In this document: one piece after another, positions 1-12,857 of the stretch
How positions within the stretch are numbered: the stretch's first letter is position 1
How the letters are laid out: each line of letters starts with the position of its first letter
From: Eretmocerus hayati
Taxonomy: Eukaryota > Arthropoda > Insecta > Hymenoptera > Aphelinidae
Direction: 5' to 3'
DNA: 64,000 bases
Assembly (NCBI GenBank): GCA_029851415.1
Contig: CM056741.1
Span: forward strand, 66,640,282 to 66,704,281
Notes under the pieces: model-generated
What the model saw: the letters and a program-made list of their open reading frames with translations, nothing else
Told to the model about the DNA's origin: nothing
Database searches by the model: none
Made by a program: the position numbers and the translations under genes

Positions 1-2660
1 GAAATTTGGATTCTTTGATCGTTCTCGGAGGATCAGGTGAGAAGTGGAAGGTGTATAACTTTTTCTCAGACTTGTTTATTGATTTAGCAACGTTTCATCG
101 GGCAGATGTGCCGAACTCATCAGGTAGATGGTTACCACTTTCTAGAAAATTCACATACATTCATGAGTACACAGGATCGTGGTTTAGTCGGTTATTTTGC
201 ATCAATATAAGATAACTGGATACTCTTCGCAAGCGAGAGTTTTTTCCCCCATAATTTTTGAACAGCCAAGGTTATTGCAAGAATGTGAAATTGTTTATGT
301 TCTAGGTGCCAAAAATACGCTCTTTCTAAATGGTTCCGATCGTATGACTGGGCTGATTTCCACCACCAAAAATACTTTAACCACACATGTCGACGTTGGA
401 GTGGTCTGAACTTTCAGAGTCCGTAGTCAAAGCTAAAGTCAGGGGTACATCCGACTATGATCATTTTCTCAACCTCTACATGAGTTTTTCAACTAACAAA
501 AATATCTATGCATTCGTACGAAACACTCGCACAGTTCATGAGGCTTACCTCTGATTCTAATTCTGACTACAGATTCTGAGAATTATTTGGTTTATGCACA
601 GTTCGGTAAGACGGTATCTGGAGTGATTCCAATAAATTCAAGGAGTAGGCTTGGAATTTTGTATTCCCTACAAAAGCGTAATTTTTTCCTCATGTAGGAC
701 GAGATTGAAGCGAAACGTGTAAAAAAAGTCTAAGGCCATATTATTCATAATCAGATAGAATAAGACACAAGACAATAGAGGGCGGATCATTGAGAAAATT
801 CAATAGCCTCATTCTCATTTTACCCTCACTTTGAGTGATACAAAGAAAATTACGAATGCAGTGAGCATTAATAAAGGAGACTTTGTAAGCGATGCTCAAT
901 TTGTCGGTCTCCCAAGTTTACATCTTTCTTTTTATTTTACGACACAGTAGAGGTTCGTAACTACATCTGTGTCAAGCTGTCACCAGATCCGTAGCTGCTG
1001 CCTTTTCACAATTCTCAGTATTTTCATCCCTGCGACGACTCATTCATTGCCACTCGACAGATAATTACCAACAGGGCGATATTTTGCAACTCTTTGAAAG
1101 TCAGCCAGTGGAGAGGAGATTGGGACGAAAGAGGATCGCATAATGGAGGAATCCATTCTCTCTCACTCTTTCCCCTTTTCATTTTTCTTTCTGTATCTCC
1201 ATATTCAGATCACAAGATGCATTCAGAGACATTGGTACAAAAAGAGAGTCATTCAGACGTGAGTTGGTGAAGCACAAGAGTAGCTGACTCTATACAATAA
1301 GCTTTTTCTCGTGAAAACCTAATTATCCATTTTGGTCTTTTCGACCCAAGAGCACTTTACACGGTTGGATTTGGAATCAAGATGAGAGCCAATGAGGCAT
1401 TCGTCTCTGTTAAATTTTAAAGACGTACCATTCAGTCTCCATCATCCGTGATTGAATCAAAAGCAAAAACAGTAGTAGAGACTCTGGATTGTTTCTACTA
1501 TTGTGTTCAACATTGATCGAGATTATGAACAATATTCGAACAAACAAAATGTAGTTTGTACAGTTGTGGGACATGAGTTATTCGAAGTTAGAGTGAACCA
1601 AATTCAGTTCTGGAGACTGGGGTTTTCTATTTATTTTCCAATCACGCAAGAGATTTTACTACCAATATTCTCCTCGCATCTTTATTGTGTTTTCTATGAG
1701 ATGGAACAATTCTAACCACTTTCTGGGCCATATTTCGAAAGATGGATATGAGAGTCTCTTTTGATTCAAAATATGGACTTGGTCCACAGTGACTGAATAA
1801 TTTACACGTCTTACTGATCTTGTCTATCAAGAGGTACGAACTAATTGTAAGAATAGAATTATTTAATTTCATCGCTTTTTCGCCTTTTTTACCTATGAAT
1901 GAAGGATGAAAATAGCGATTGGAAATGTCGAACTGAATAGTCAGCATAGAAGAACGGGGTCGAGAAAAGCAGAAAGAGGAAAGAACTTTTGAGAAAGGAA
2001 TGACGGAAAAGGCGTATGCGATTTGTATAGGGAATGGAAAATAGAGGGGTTGGAGGAGAAAAAGCGTTGAAAGCTCAAGAATACTTTTTCCAATGCTGCA
2101 GAGAATCGAGCTCGACTTTTACATATTCGATAGATTGAACAAGGTTTCCTGTTGTATCTTTTAAGTCGAAGAGTCGCGTTGTTCGTTTTCTACAATAGAT
2201 TTAAATATTTGGATTCTGCTATTGGATATGAAGAATTTTGCCAATTTCATCCGATCTAATCTATATATTTGTTCCTGAACCATTCGAAATAATGATAATT
2301 TTTTTTTTCAATGATATAGGTGCATCTGAAATATCTAATGCCATAACACTGTGTGGTACCACTGACTCAATCTTCATAAGAGTTTAATATGCGTAGGTAT
2401 CTTTAATCGATCATGGAGGACCAGGATATTGTGTTAGATAGTTCACTTCATAAGAGTTATTCTGAGTTTTTGAAAAAATCGACACGCCCACTTATTAAAC
2501 CTAAACACCACATCAGTTTGCATTTCGAAATATTCTCCCTCCAATATTCTCCTTATGAGACTTGTATCCCTTAATCCTCCAGTAGAATATTTCGAGTTCA
2601 TTTCTCAGATGACATATCTAATACTTCTCAAAATCGTGATAGGCTTCCGAAATATCTAGC
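1..2660. other. No supported feature
   Basis: This is AT-rich sequence with only short open frames on both strands. None shows a domain, codon bias or splice pattern that I can defend. No inverted repeats or tandem arrays stood out. Confidence 0.6.
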
Positions 2661-2871
2661 TACCGTCAAATTGGGTAACTTTGGTACACGTGGGGTAACT
2701 TTGGTACACCTTCGAAAGTCTTGTACAAAGCTCCGGGAGCAACGCAGTTAATTTGACAGTGCTCCAATCCAATCCTGTTATCAATTCTGATACTATGGAA
2801 TCCTATTTGTTGCTCCTGGAACGCAGGACAAACCTTTTGAGGGTGTACCAAAGTTACCCAATTTGACGGTA
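2661..2871. mobile_element. 211-bp TIR element, 'TACCGTCAAATTGGG' family
   Basis: The two ends are inverted repeats of about 27 bp. The left begins TACCGTCAAATTGGGTAAC and continues TTTGGTAC; the right end is its reverse complement. The left terminus also has a second direct copy of the GGGTAACTTTGGTACAC motif. Termini begin and end in TA, as expected if the target duplication is TA. There is no coding capacity, so this is a miniature, non-autonomous DNA element. A degraded relative is at 25456-25775. Confidence 0.8.
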
Positions 2872-5119
2872 CATCTTTTCATATAGATAGATGATGATAA
2901 CTTTCCAATATGAATTTTATGTGAATTTTGAGATATGTAAATTCGTCAAGTGATTTTTATTGACTATTTTCTGCTATTATGCGAATAAAGTGACATTTAA
3001 TGTATCCATCCACATCGCGACAAGGTCACACGAGATTGATCAAAAATTTCAAAGCACTTACACCAGTCTTACCCATTCAGATTTCACGATACACGCGTGT
3101 ATAAAAATATTTTTCGGTTGAAATAATAAGCCCATTTCATCGTGCTGGAAATTCGTTCGAAGGCTGACAAAACGTACATAACTGTCGAAGAATCAACACG
3201 TGAGCGTGTCAAAGAAAACACGTAACCGAGTTTATATTGTCGTGTCGGGCCCTGTGTCACCGATCCATTGCCAATGCCTTCGACCCAAAAGATTTTGGAT
3301 ATACTCTCGACAGTGAGCCTCGAGAAACAAGTGACATACTGATCGGAAAAAGGGGTCCCACAGAAGGTATAAAAAAAAAAATAAAAAGATGAAAAGAATA
3401 GGCAGCCCTTAAAGGGAATGAAATTGGCAAGGCCTTTCTCTCTCTCTCTCTCGGCGACTTCAATTTACAAAATCGACCGCGTAATTTTGGCTTCAACCCT
3501 TTCGTCCGTCCCCACGCGTACACTTACATTCATACGCCGACTGAATCAAATCGAAACCCTTGCGATTGCTCGGTGCGCACTTCTCAACCCTTCTACTATT
3601 TCGTCTTTTTCCCTATTCCGTTGATAGGTTGTCCCGTTCCCTTGTGACATTCGCATTCTCTATCTCTTTCACTTTTTGTCTATATCTTTCTCTTCTCAAT
3701 GCTTTCTTTTTTCTTCCTCTATACACTTCCAACGTATAGTTCTGCAGTCTCTTGGCATTGGTAAACTGCATACACGGCTAACAGTTACAGAAATCCTTTC
3801 TTGCGGAGAGTGAAAATATGGATGACAGTTGCGGGAATGGGCGACTGTGCATAAAAAAAAAACCAGTCAAAGATGTGTGCGAGAGATATGAATACGTGTT
3901 TTTAGAGTTCCTATTCATTGATGATATGGATGGTAGACTTTTTTTTCTTCAAGTTTTAGATTCGCAGAAAAATTGGGACCGTTCTCACAAGGAAATACGA
4001 TACAGCCACAGCGATTGACCAGATCTGCAACAATCCTTTGACTAGCAATCGCTAGCAAGGCCATCTGGTTCATGAAACTAATCTTGATCGGGAAATTAAT
4101 CTTCATCGATGGCTCGCTCAACCCGATCACTGGTTGAACATGGCTATGTATTGGTCTCCGGGCAAACATTGTGAAACTTGAGGTCCCGTATCGAGTAACT
4201 TACTCGTCACTTGAACACTCTGCAAAATTCGACTATTCGTTTTCATAGGACCATTTCGTCTTGCATGCATGCGATACTCATGTTGCATGCGGTGCAATAA
4301 TATCAGAAAGGCCTGCTTTCTGTGGGGATTGCGGATTTAATAATAACGCAAGAGAGGAATCAATTGATCAGTAGGAGACGTTTGTAAGTCAGCTATGTAC
4401 GCTCATCCATTCGGGCATGTTTCGCAGTCATTGTCAGGCCATAGTCGATGCATAAAATACGACTTACTTGTATTTCTGGTATCCTGTATGCCTATACAGA
4501 GCTAAATCTGCGAACAGATGAACAGATATACGCAGCAGGTATGAATTATCTGGTTGTACATTCATGTGCCAATGTATGTGGATGTGGGGCTAGAGATCGT
4601 TTCTCTCTTTTGTCGAATTAATTTCGAAGGCAAAACCGACGTTGTTTGAGGTCTAGATTGGCTTCGAAGCAAAGACTGTAGATTGAGAGATGGAGAGAGA
4701 GAGAGAGAGACTGACTGAGGAAAACGTGGAATAATGAAAAGCCGGCCGAGCTGAGCAATGGCCGTGCTGATAATGCTCTCGAAACTTTTGGGATGTGATC
4801 CATTGTCTGTAGCTTGCTCCTCCATAGATGTACGTCGGAGCGAGGAGTCAGCGCTATCGGTCCTCCCTCGTATTCCTTCTTCCTATTGTATCGTCTCTGC
4901 TGCTTCCAAGAGCTCAGCCCGAACTACACTGTGACATTCGGATTGATCTCCAAATCAACACAGAACTGTTGTTTGCGTCAACAGAAAATTACAATGATCA
5001 TCATTTCCTTTTTAGAAAAAATTTCAATCCACGATCGCTATTCTCCGTGATTATGATGCTGAGATATTGATTCTACAGTGGTTATTAGGTTTGTTTCCAA
5101 CGTTCAGAGTTGAATTATG
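2872..5119. other. No gene; two short microsatellites
   Basis: A CT run lies at about 3436-3452 and a GA run at about 4693-4711. Otherwise there are only short random open frames. No splice-compatible coding exon was recognised. Confidence 0.6.
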
Positions 5120-5121
5120 TA

Positions 5122-7236
5122 GGGGGGGAGTGGGGAAAATTAGGACAGGAGTGAATTAGGACAAGCAAGATAGTTCGGTTGTGGACGAGTCTAGGCTTCA
5201 GCGGGGTAAAAACATTTTCAATACCATCACAGACAATGGTTTTCATCGCGGTTAGACCTCCCGAAACGATACTGGGAGGCCACGCTGACATAGGGGTGCT
5301 TTTCGAGGGTATCGCGCGGTTTATTTTGAAAATGCAGAAATTCACGCTGCTTCTGCAAAAGTGGGTCAGCTTAATCGACATTCAGGGTTCAAGAACTACG
5401 TCACAAAACGGAGATTTTGAGCCGTCGCACAGTGGGGCTAAAAACCGACTTCGGGACAAGATTCAGCGCCACGAGAATTTTAAACCGATCAAACAAATTC
5501 AAACGGGCTTCTCTTCGTTTTTCCTTACTCTACAAGATACCTGCCCGGGGAATTTAATTCGGGAAGCTCTGGAGGCCCAGAATCGTGTTGAAGGGCGATC
5601 AAGACAAAAAGCAAGAAGTATCAGTTTGTACCGATGAGTGATGAATAGTTCCCCCTTACTGCAGTCATTCTCAAATCCCGGTGGGAGTGTTCGAAAAGCA
5701 TTTGAGGTCGAGTTGACACCTTGGAGAAACATTTTGGGAGGCTACATCGACGTATACTCCAAGAGGTCGTGGATATCGATGATATTTGAGTACTAAGTGA
5801 GTGGGAGAGATATTGCAGGGTTCTGAAGCCCTTGGATCAAGCTCACGCATTCCTGTGACATGGGCTCACACATTGTGTATCTCTAACTTATGATTTCAGC
5901 CCGCCTAGATCCCCGTACATTACCGCCAGGATCGAAGAAAGTCAATTTTTGATGATTGGGGTGTATTACCAAGGTAGCTGAGCCTGAAATCCTGATTTAA
6001 AGTTAGGTTGCCGAAGTTCTGCAATGATGAGAGTATTTCCCTTATCAAATGGGACCAAAAGCATGTATTTTGAGTCCAACCAGAAAATCGTACATTGCCG
6101 CCAGGATCGAGGAGACTCAATTTTTGAAGATTTTTGGTTGATCGACCAACACGATTCTGTGACTCCGCAGCTTCCCAAATCAAGTTCTCCGGAAAAGAAT
6201 CTTGTAGAGTATCAAAAGACGGAGAAAATCCCATTTGAATCATTTCGATTGGTTGAGGATCCGCGTGGCGCTGAATCTTGTCCCGAAATCGATTTTTAGC
6301 CCCACTGTGCGTCGTGGACCAAAATCGGTTCACTTGGGAAATGATCACAATTCTGCGAAAAAAACGCCTCGGGGTATTTTTGGACGAATTTGGACAATGC
6401 TAAATCCCATCTAAAATCGGTCGACCGATCGCGTGCCCGTGTTTTTCGAGGATTGTTGCGCGTATCGAGTCGCGTATGCATTTGTGCGAATTTTTCGAGG
6501 AGCGGGAGGTTGAGGGTGAGTTAGGTGATTGGAAATGAGTGAGAAAGTCAAGTTACGATGTCCAATGACGGTCATAGGAGTCAAATTGGAAGTCAGAAGT
6601 CGCTTTCAACGCGAGTTTCAACGTGTTCGAAGCGAGTGCTCGTTCTACGCATTTTCACTCTCGCATTCGCTAACATTGTCTTGGATGTTACACACTATCA
6701 GCGGGATCCTTGACTTAGGGCGAGTATGAGTACCTCCAATATGAAGAAAAACTAAAGAAAGTCGACTCTTGGAAGCCGCGAGTCGATTACTGATTGCTGA
6801 AGACGGTAGTGCACCAATAAAGGGCCTAATTCAATAATATTCCAAATTGACATAAAAATGGCTCGCTTGCTGAGGCTCTAGGAGGATGTAAAGGTCGCGG
6901 GCGAGTTTCCCTCTCGATTTAGGGTTACTTACCGCGTATTTTGGTGAGCAAACTCGGCTCTAATAGTTGAGGAATATTGTAGTATACCTCAATTTTCGAA
7001 GGCTGTCCTAATTTGCCCCCAAAACTGTCCTAAAGTGCCCCCAAACGCGGGGCGAATCAGGACAGATTTTTTTTCTCAAACTTCAAAAAAAAGTATGAAC
7101 GCTGAGACCTAGAGGTCTGAAAATTTTTTCACGATCTATTCAATAGTTGAACTTCAAAGTTCCACAGCGCGCCTAGCCCCAAGTGTTGCCAGATAGCCCC
7201 ACTGCAAAACCTGTCCTAATTCGCCCCACTCTCCCC
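5122..7236. mobile_element. 2.1-kb DNA element with G-rich TIRs, TA duplication and large internal inverted repeat
   Basis: The left end (5122) reads GGGGGGGAGTGGGG then AAAATTAGGACAGG. The right end, reverse-complemented, reads GGGGAGAGTGGGG then CGAATTAGGACAGG. Both are flanked by TA (5120-5121 and 7237-7238). Inside, a long inverted repeat has arms at about 5420-5605 and 6130-6310. The same peptide-like text (SGAKNR.RDKIQRH) therefore appears in open frames on opposite strands, which explains those frames without invoking a gene. Additional copies of the CCTAATTTGCCCCC motif occur at about 7015-7045. No transposase was recognised, so it is non-autonomous. Its rightmost 240 bp recur at 43686-43927. 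Confidence 0.82.
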
Positions 7237-7238
7237 TA

Positions 7239-9185
7239 CTTGTTGCGTACTACTTCTACCATCGCAAACCTTTTCCTACCAATCAAGAACGTGCTCTTCT
7301 TTTGATAGTAAATGTAAAGTTTTGCACTCGAGGAATGGAATTCTCCTCGTATGGCTATAGGGGGCAAGGGGACCAATCCTCCAGATTTTATTGATGAATT
7401 ACTCATGCGTCAATGGGATAAATGAGAGTCGTGAGAGAGAATCAATTTGGATATTTTTCAAAAGATTCCTTTTAGAATACTTCAATCAATCCTCCAATAC
7501 TTTTGCACCCAAACCACTGAAATTTCTTCGTTTTTAGACGTGAATATGTTAAGTTGTAATAAGTTAATATTCTTCTTACAATTTTCTAACAATTCCTGCA
7601 TACAACACACAATTTTTTACCGATCATACAAAGGTACAAGGGCGTGCTAATCCAAATTAAAAATTGTGTCCTGTGCTATTGATAACTCAGCCGTAAAACT
7701 GAACTGTATAACTGAGTAGCGAATCGACCAACGTTACCCTCCCGAAAAATGAAGCCCGGAAAAAAACAATATTCATACGCGCTGTCTCGATATTCCGCCC
7801 CTTAAATCCATGCAAGAAGATCGAAGGGCGTAACTCCATTACAATGATAATCAAGAAAAAGAACGAAAGCGGAAGTCAGAGCGAGCTGTCACGCGCATTT
7901 GGTCGCCTCGATTACTACGTTGCACATCGCAAAATATAGGCCCCCAGCATTTTGAATCAATGCTAAAAAAAAAGAAGAAAAAATCTGTCGCACGCGTGTC
8001 ACGTTGCCGATACCTGCCTCTCACCGCACAATGCAGATCTATCGATATACGTGTTGTGTCACCGCTGCAGAACTTGCATCGTTGCGCTACATAAAATCGC
8101 GGAACGGATCCGCGGATATTGTGCTGCCGAATTAGCGGATCATTTGAATTTAAGATGCTGCGCGCGCGCGCCTCCCGTCCCATCTGGTCTAGCCTATCTA
8201 CCTGCGAGCAAAATTCAGTACATGTTTTCGATACTAGAATGCCCTCACGCAATTTATGCGATTCGATGCGCCACTGCCGGCAATCGATGAATGCGTTCAT
8301 GGTAATGTCCCAATAGTATATCGTGACGTTTTCAATTCCATTGTCACGATGTCTATACTGTATCGCCACGTAGATCACTCAGTGCAATGACTGCAATGTA
8401 CATGTTACAATTTACATGTATATTCAGAGTTAGGCATATGGTAACGCTCATCAGAGATTGGAGCGTGATTTATTGTCTCTTATGAGTATACGATTGTCCA
8501 TCCGAGTGTCTAACATTTCTCAAAATATTTTTTTCAAAGTGAGGAACGAATATATGGTCTTACACACGTAAAGCCATCGATTCGTCACCGTCGAATGAAA
8601 TTTACACAGGAGTACAGAGCGATTTAGTTTCAGTGGGGGTTAAATCTCCACACATGATGGATGAGAGATATAAACGCAAGGTGCAGATGAAGCCTAACTC
8701 CCTACCCGACTGTCGATTGTGTCTTTGTGACACGTATGCCAAGATATCGCATTCCATTGGACGGAGCAGATCGAGCCACTGATGTATTCCATTATATTCT
8801 GAGGGCTTGATTGCAAATCGATAGAGAATCGTCAGACGAGTTCGTGACAAGTGCGGTCTTACACTTTCGTCATGCTTGACGAGTTTGACGCATCACATAT
8901 TCAAACTCACTGACGATGCCACTTTTTCACTTTGGAGAGCCCGTGGATTGTAGATTCTCGAAGGGTGACTTCTAGCAAATTGATGTTCATCACATAAGTC
9001 TTTGACGAGATCAAGTTTGTGTGACTGATATGCGTGGGATACTGGAACGAGCAGATTGGATCATAATATTTAATCTTATATTTGAATTTGACCTGAGAAA
9101 ACTGAGTATCTATACTTGGATCACAAGGGAGATTGTTTTCGTGAAATATCTGTGGGATAACGTTCCATTTATTGCGGCTAACAAG
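7239..9185. other. No supported feature
   Basis: Only short open frames occur here. The longest (7851-8378, minus) has low-complexity Phe and Arg content and no domain. No tandem or inverted repeat of note was seen before the hairpin at 9186. Confidence 0.55.
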
Positions 9186-9242
9186 ATTTTGTTCCAATTT
9201 TTCGAAACTACACGCGTGTAGTTTCGGAAAACTGGAACAAAA
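9186..9242. repeat. Near-perfect hairpin centred on ACGCGT
   Basis: TTTTGTTCCA, a short A/T-rich spacer, then CGAAACTACACGCGTGTAGT and the mirrored arm ending GGAACAAAAT. The arms are about 28 bp with two or three mismatches and almost no loop. It could be a tiny foldback element or a replication-derived palindrome. Confidence 0.75.
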
Positions 9243-9632
9243 TTGGAACAAGCGCGGTTACACCAATTTTTGAACGATATAATAACTGACTTGACTCTTA
9301 CAAATATTTTCAAATATATGTGCTTCAATTCTAACTCTTGAGAATACCCAATTTGAGTGTCCTTCTTTTTCCCCTGCGTGGAAACTGATATGATTATCTC
9401 GAATGAGTTTCTCCCTCTCAGAAAACAGCGGCTGACTCTACAATCTCGCACTTCACGCGCTGTGCTGGATTTTGTGATTAAAAATTCACCCGTGAATATG
9501 GTCACATGAATATGGGATCCATGATTTGATCGATAGGTGGTGGTCTCCAAATGACATTACACAATCTGGAAAACAAGTTTCATCATGTTTTTCCATGAGT
9601 AAATAGAAAAAAACCGTTGGTGGCAGCGGCGC

Positions 9633-9818
9633 GAGCTTTTACGATCGAAACTTCAGGCGATTCAGTATTCGGATTGGTGACCGCTCATCTTGCGTTCGCC
9701 TAGTTCCTAGTCCCGAATAAGTTAGAGGCTTCGCAAACTAAGATGAGCGGTCACCAATTCAGATACTGAATCGCGAAAATGCTGATTTAACTTGAATTTT
9801 CGATCGTAAAAGCTCGTG
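9633..9818. mobile_element. Foldback element with long imperfect inverted arms
   Basis: The left arm (about 9633-9683) contains GAGCTTTTACGATCGAAA, GCGATTCAGTAT and GGTGACCGCTCATCTT. The right arm (about 9740-9818) carries the same three blocks reverse-complemented, with an extra roughly 20 bp between the first two. The spacer is about 55 bp. There is no coding capacity. I could not define a target duplication. Confidence 0.7.
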
Positions 9819-12525
9819 CTGCACGCATCCCGCGCAAGGCGTGCAGCGCGAGATTGTAGAGTTGGCCATTCTCTGTGGCGAAGGATGTTGATACAACATC
9901 TCACGAATAATGTGACTCATCACGTCTTACGTGATATGAACACCATCGAAAATACCATGGCAATGCAGTAGAACACGGGTGAGATTGAGATTTTTTATTT
10001 CAACCCTTGAAGTGACTTCAACTTTTGACATACTTTGAGTGTTAAAGGTTCAAAGAATGATCAATCAAAACAGTTGCCCACAAAGGCGAGCGTCACAAAT
10101 CAGAGTGTCAGCACAAGCCAAAAAGTGGAAGAAAAAAGAGACCAATTCTCACTTCCTTCAAGTCTAAAAACAGTAATTTACTACGAGTGGAAGAAATCTG
10201 TTGGTCTGATAATGAAGTGAAGTTGAGTGGATCACGTCTCAGAAGTCTTGATTGATTCATTGATTAGAATTCATTGAAGTCCAGGGGAAGGGACCCATCA
10301 GACTCTGAATGAATGATTACGCAGTAATAATGTAATATTCACATCTATGGGTAAGGTTAATCAAAGGAGTGTACTCAGAGTTATGTGGCGTATCATGCAG
10401 ATCCTTAGACCAGTGTCGCGTACAATTTCAATAATTAACTTATTGGACAATTTATCAGGAAAAAAAATATACCAGAGGAACTTGATTGACGAAAAGGAAA
10501 ATTCAAATTTGAGGATGAAGACAAAGAGAAGAAATCAGCACTCCCTGGGGATCTGTGGCACATCTGATATTTTTTCTTTCTCTCATCATGCTGTTTTATC
10601 ACGGTCAAGTACAAAGCAGAAAAATGGCGTCTTGAGCTCGCTGGAAGAAATAAAGTGGAGATCATTGGGGTACACTTTATCTAATAGCCCAGATGCAATC
10701 ACTGTAAACGACTCCTCACAGTATTTATCTCGTCGGATGGTAGTTTAAAAAGTTAATGCAAATTTAGTAATTTGAACGTAGGTGACCAAGGCACCTACGA
10801 CCAGATTGGTAATTTTGACAAATATTTGCGATTTTACTGGAAAAACGTCAGCCAATTTAACTCCAGCAGAGTCCAGTTTAATGCGGTAAAATTTCCCTGA
10901 TCTTTAGCAATTTTATCACGATTGCAATAGAGGAATCGTAGAAATGAATGGATTCAGAGAGAAAAGGAAGAAAAATTCTGAGCATGTAATTTATAACTCT
11001 CGAGAGTTGAGAAGCTCAGTGTACTATTTTTTGATTCCGGGTATCATTACGTTGCAGACATGTAGAATGGAAAGATGAGTGCTTGTGTAATAAGTTCCTT
11101 TATGACAAATTGATAAAAACGAGAGCAACTGGGCAAGAGTCACCAGTATTCCATTTTGGCTGTGCCCCGATGTTCAATGTGCACTCACAACCATCTGAAA
11201 ATGCCTTCCTGGGAATGGATGTACGACAACATGACCACCGATCCTACACCTGCAACCTAAAAATTCGACCAATATTATACCTTAGAATAGCCGATCTGGG
11301 TGGATGGAAATTAAAAGGTTGAGCCATTAGAATGAAAAAGTTCCAATACTTGGCAGCAATGTTCAACAAGGACCAGCACAGACCTACACCTACCAGTCGT
11401 AGTGATGAGAGAGACCTCAATATCTCCAGATTCAGGCTCAAAACTACTGACTAACTCTTTCAGTATCGTAGCGCTAGGCTTTGAAAAAAAAATTTTCCCA
11501 CTTTTGTAGATGGAACTACTAGGCTCTACTTTACCAAGAAGAACTTCATCAAGGCTCATTATGAAGGTCATTCCACGTCAAGCTGACATTATTCATTTTC
11601 ATCAGTACAAATCTGGATCTTTCCAATTTGAGCTTGAAAAAGTGTCAATTTTGATGATTTTCAGGAGAATCTTATGGCTCCCGTAGCCCAAAGGTACAGA
11701 GATGTTCTTGAATGAAACTCAACAGACCTAGAAGTATAAGTCTAGAGTTCTTAAATCCATTTTTGAACGTACTTCTAAGTTACTCCTACTCGTTATTCCT
11801 AAGTACCTGATAAATTGGTTCCATATTCTTTTAAATTTATAACTTTCATAATCAGACCTCACCCTCAGACTCATTTCTTATCACAAGCTCTCAATTGTAG
11901 AGACTCATTTGATTGATATAGGATGAATAAATTTATTGAATCTTCAGGATGAATGGATTCAGGATGAAAGGGAGTAGCGGAGCAATGGGCCTTTGACTGC
12001 ATTTCAAGTCCATGTTCAATTTGTATAAAATACCAAGATGAAATTTGTTAGTTCACCAGCATCATGAACAGGACATAAACTCTCTCAATGGCAGTCTTTG
12101 AAAGTTGCATGACCTCGCTCATAAGATATTTTTCCTAGGTTGAGGGGCCTGCAGCATGCTGACAAGGCTCTGCTTTGCATGTCAAAAATATTGTTGCCAC
12201 AACTCTCATCATGACTCAGCACATTGGCACCAACTCAGACAGCAAATTTTCTATGAGGTTACTCAGAAAGAGAACTAACATATAACCTCACATTAAAATG
12301 AAAACACTTGTCACTTTGTAGTGTTTCACTAACCATCATTAATGTGCTTGATTATTGTGACTCTTGAATATGGATGGCTCCTTGTTTTGGTTATTTGGTG
12401 TCTGTGAATGCCACCAGAAGTTAGTAGATGTGGCACTGACAAATCAGTGAATGTCCATGTGAATGTTGATGCATGATTTGAGCCTTTAGATAATAATTCT
12501 CCTACATTCAGACCATCTAGACTGA
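9819..12525. other. No supported gene
   Basis: This is AT-rich sequence with short open frames (10347-10748 plus, 11311-11571 minus) that show no family resemblance. A minor hairpin GTAGGTG...CACCTAC is near 10780-10800. Confidence 0.55.
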
Positions 12526-12854
12526 CAAGAGGGGACCACGGGGTCCGGATCGCCAATCATCCCCAAAATTTTTTCACGGTTTGGTACCACCTAGGATATA
12601 AAGAATCCAGGATGTCACCGTCAAATGAGGCCCCTGTCCAAAGATACAGCCACCGAGATTAACATTGCCCATATAGGCCCATGTTAAAAAGTGACATATA
12701 TAGATATACTCGCAATGCTAACGTTTTTGCTTGTAGCTCTGGCCAGTAGGCCCATTGGACGGAGTCACTCTAGATTCTTCATATTCTAGATGGTACCAAA
12801 CTGTGAAAAAATTTTGGGGATGATTGGCGATCCGGACCCCGTGGTTCCCCCTTG
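12526..12854. mobile_element. 329-bp palindromic TIR element with TGA duplication (copy 1 of 2)
   Basis: The left end is CAAGAGGGGACCACGGGG followed by TCCGGATCGCCAATCATCCC. The reverse complement of the right end matches it for about 70 bp with few mismatches, through CACGGTTTGGTACCACCTAG. It is flanked by TGA on both sides (12523-12525 and 12855-12857). The centre shares blocks such as GATACAGC, ATGTTAAAAAGT and AGATATAC with the element at 15735-16063, which is exactly the same length. It has no open frame. A 3-bp duplication is compatible with PIF/Harbinger-like or CACTA-like transposases, but this is not proven. Confidence 0.85.
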
Positions 12855-12857
12855 TGA

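Noticed and set aside
8284..8316. Plus-strand frame ending SMNAFMVMSQ, resembling the MNAFMVWS start of a Sox HMG box
   Set aside because: It is on the opposite strand from the Sox gene and 26 kb beyond its 3' end. It has no HMG residues before or after and stops at once, so a chance match is more likely than a missing exon.
7851..8378. 175-codon minus-strand open frame
   Set aside because: No domain, a poly-Phe run from low-complexity sequence, and no splice partners.
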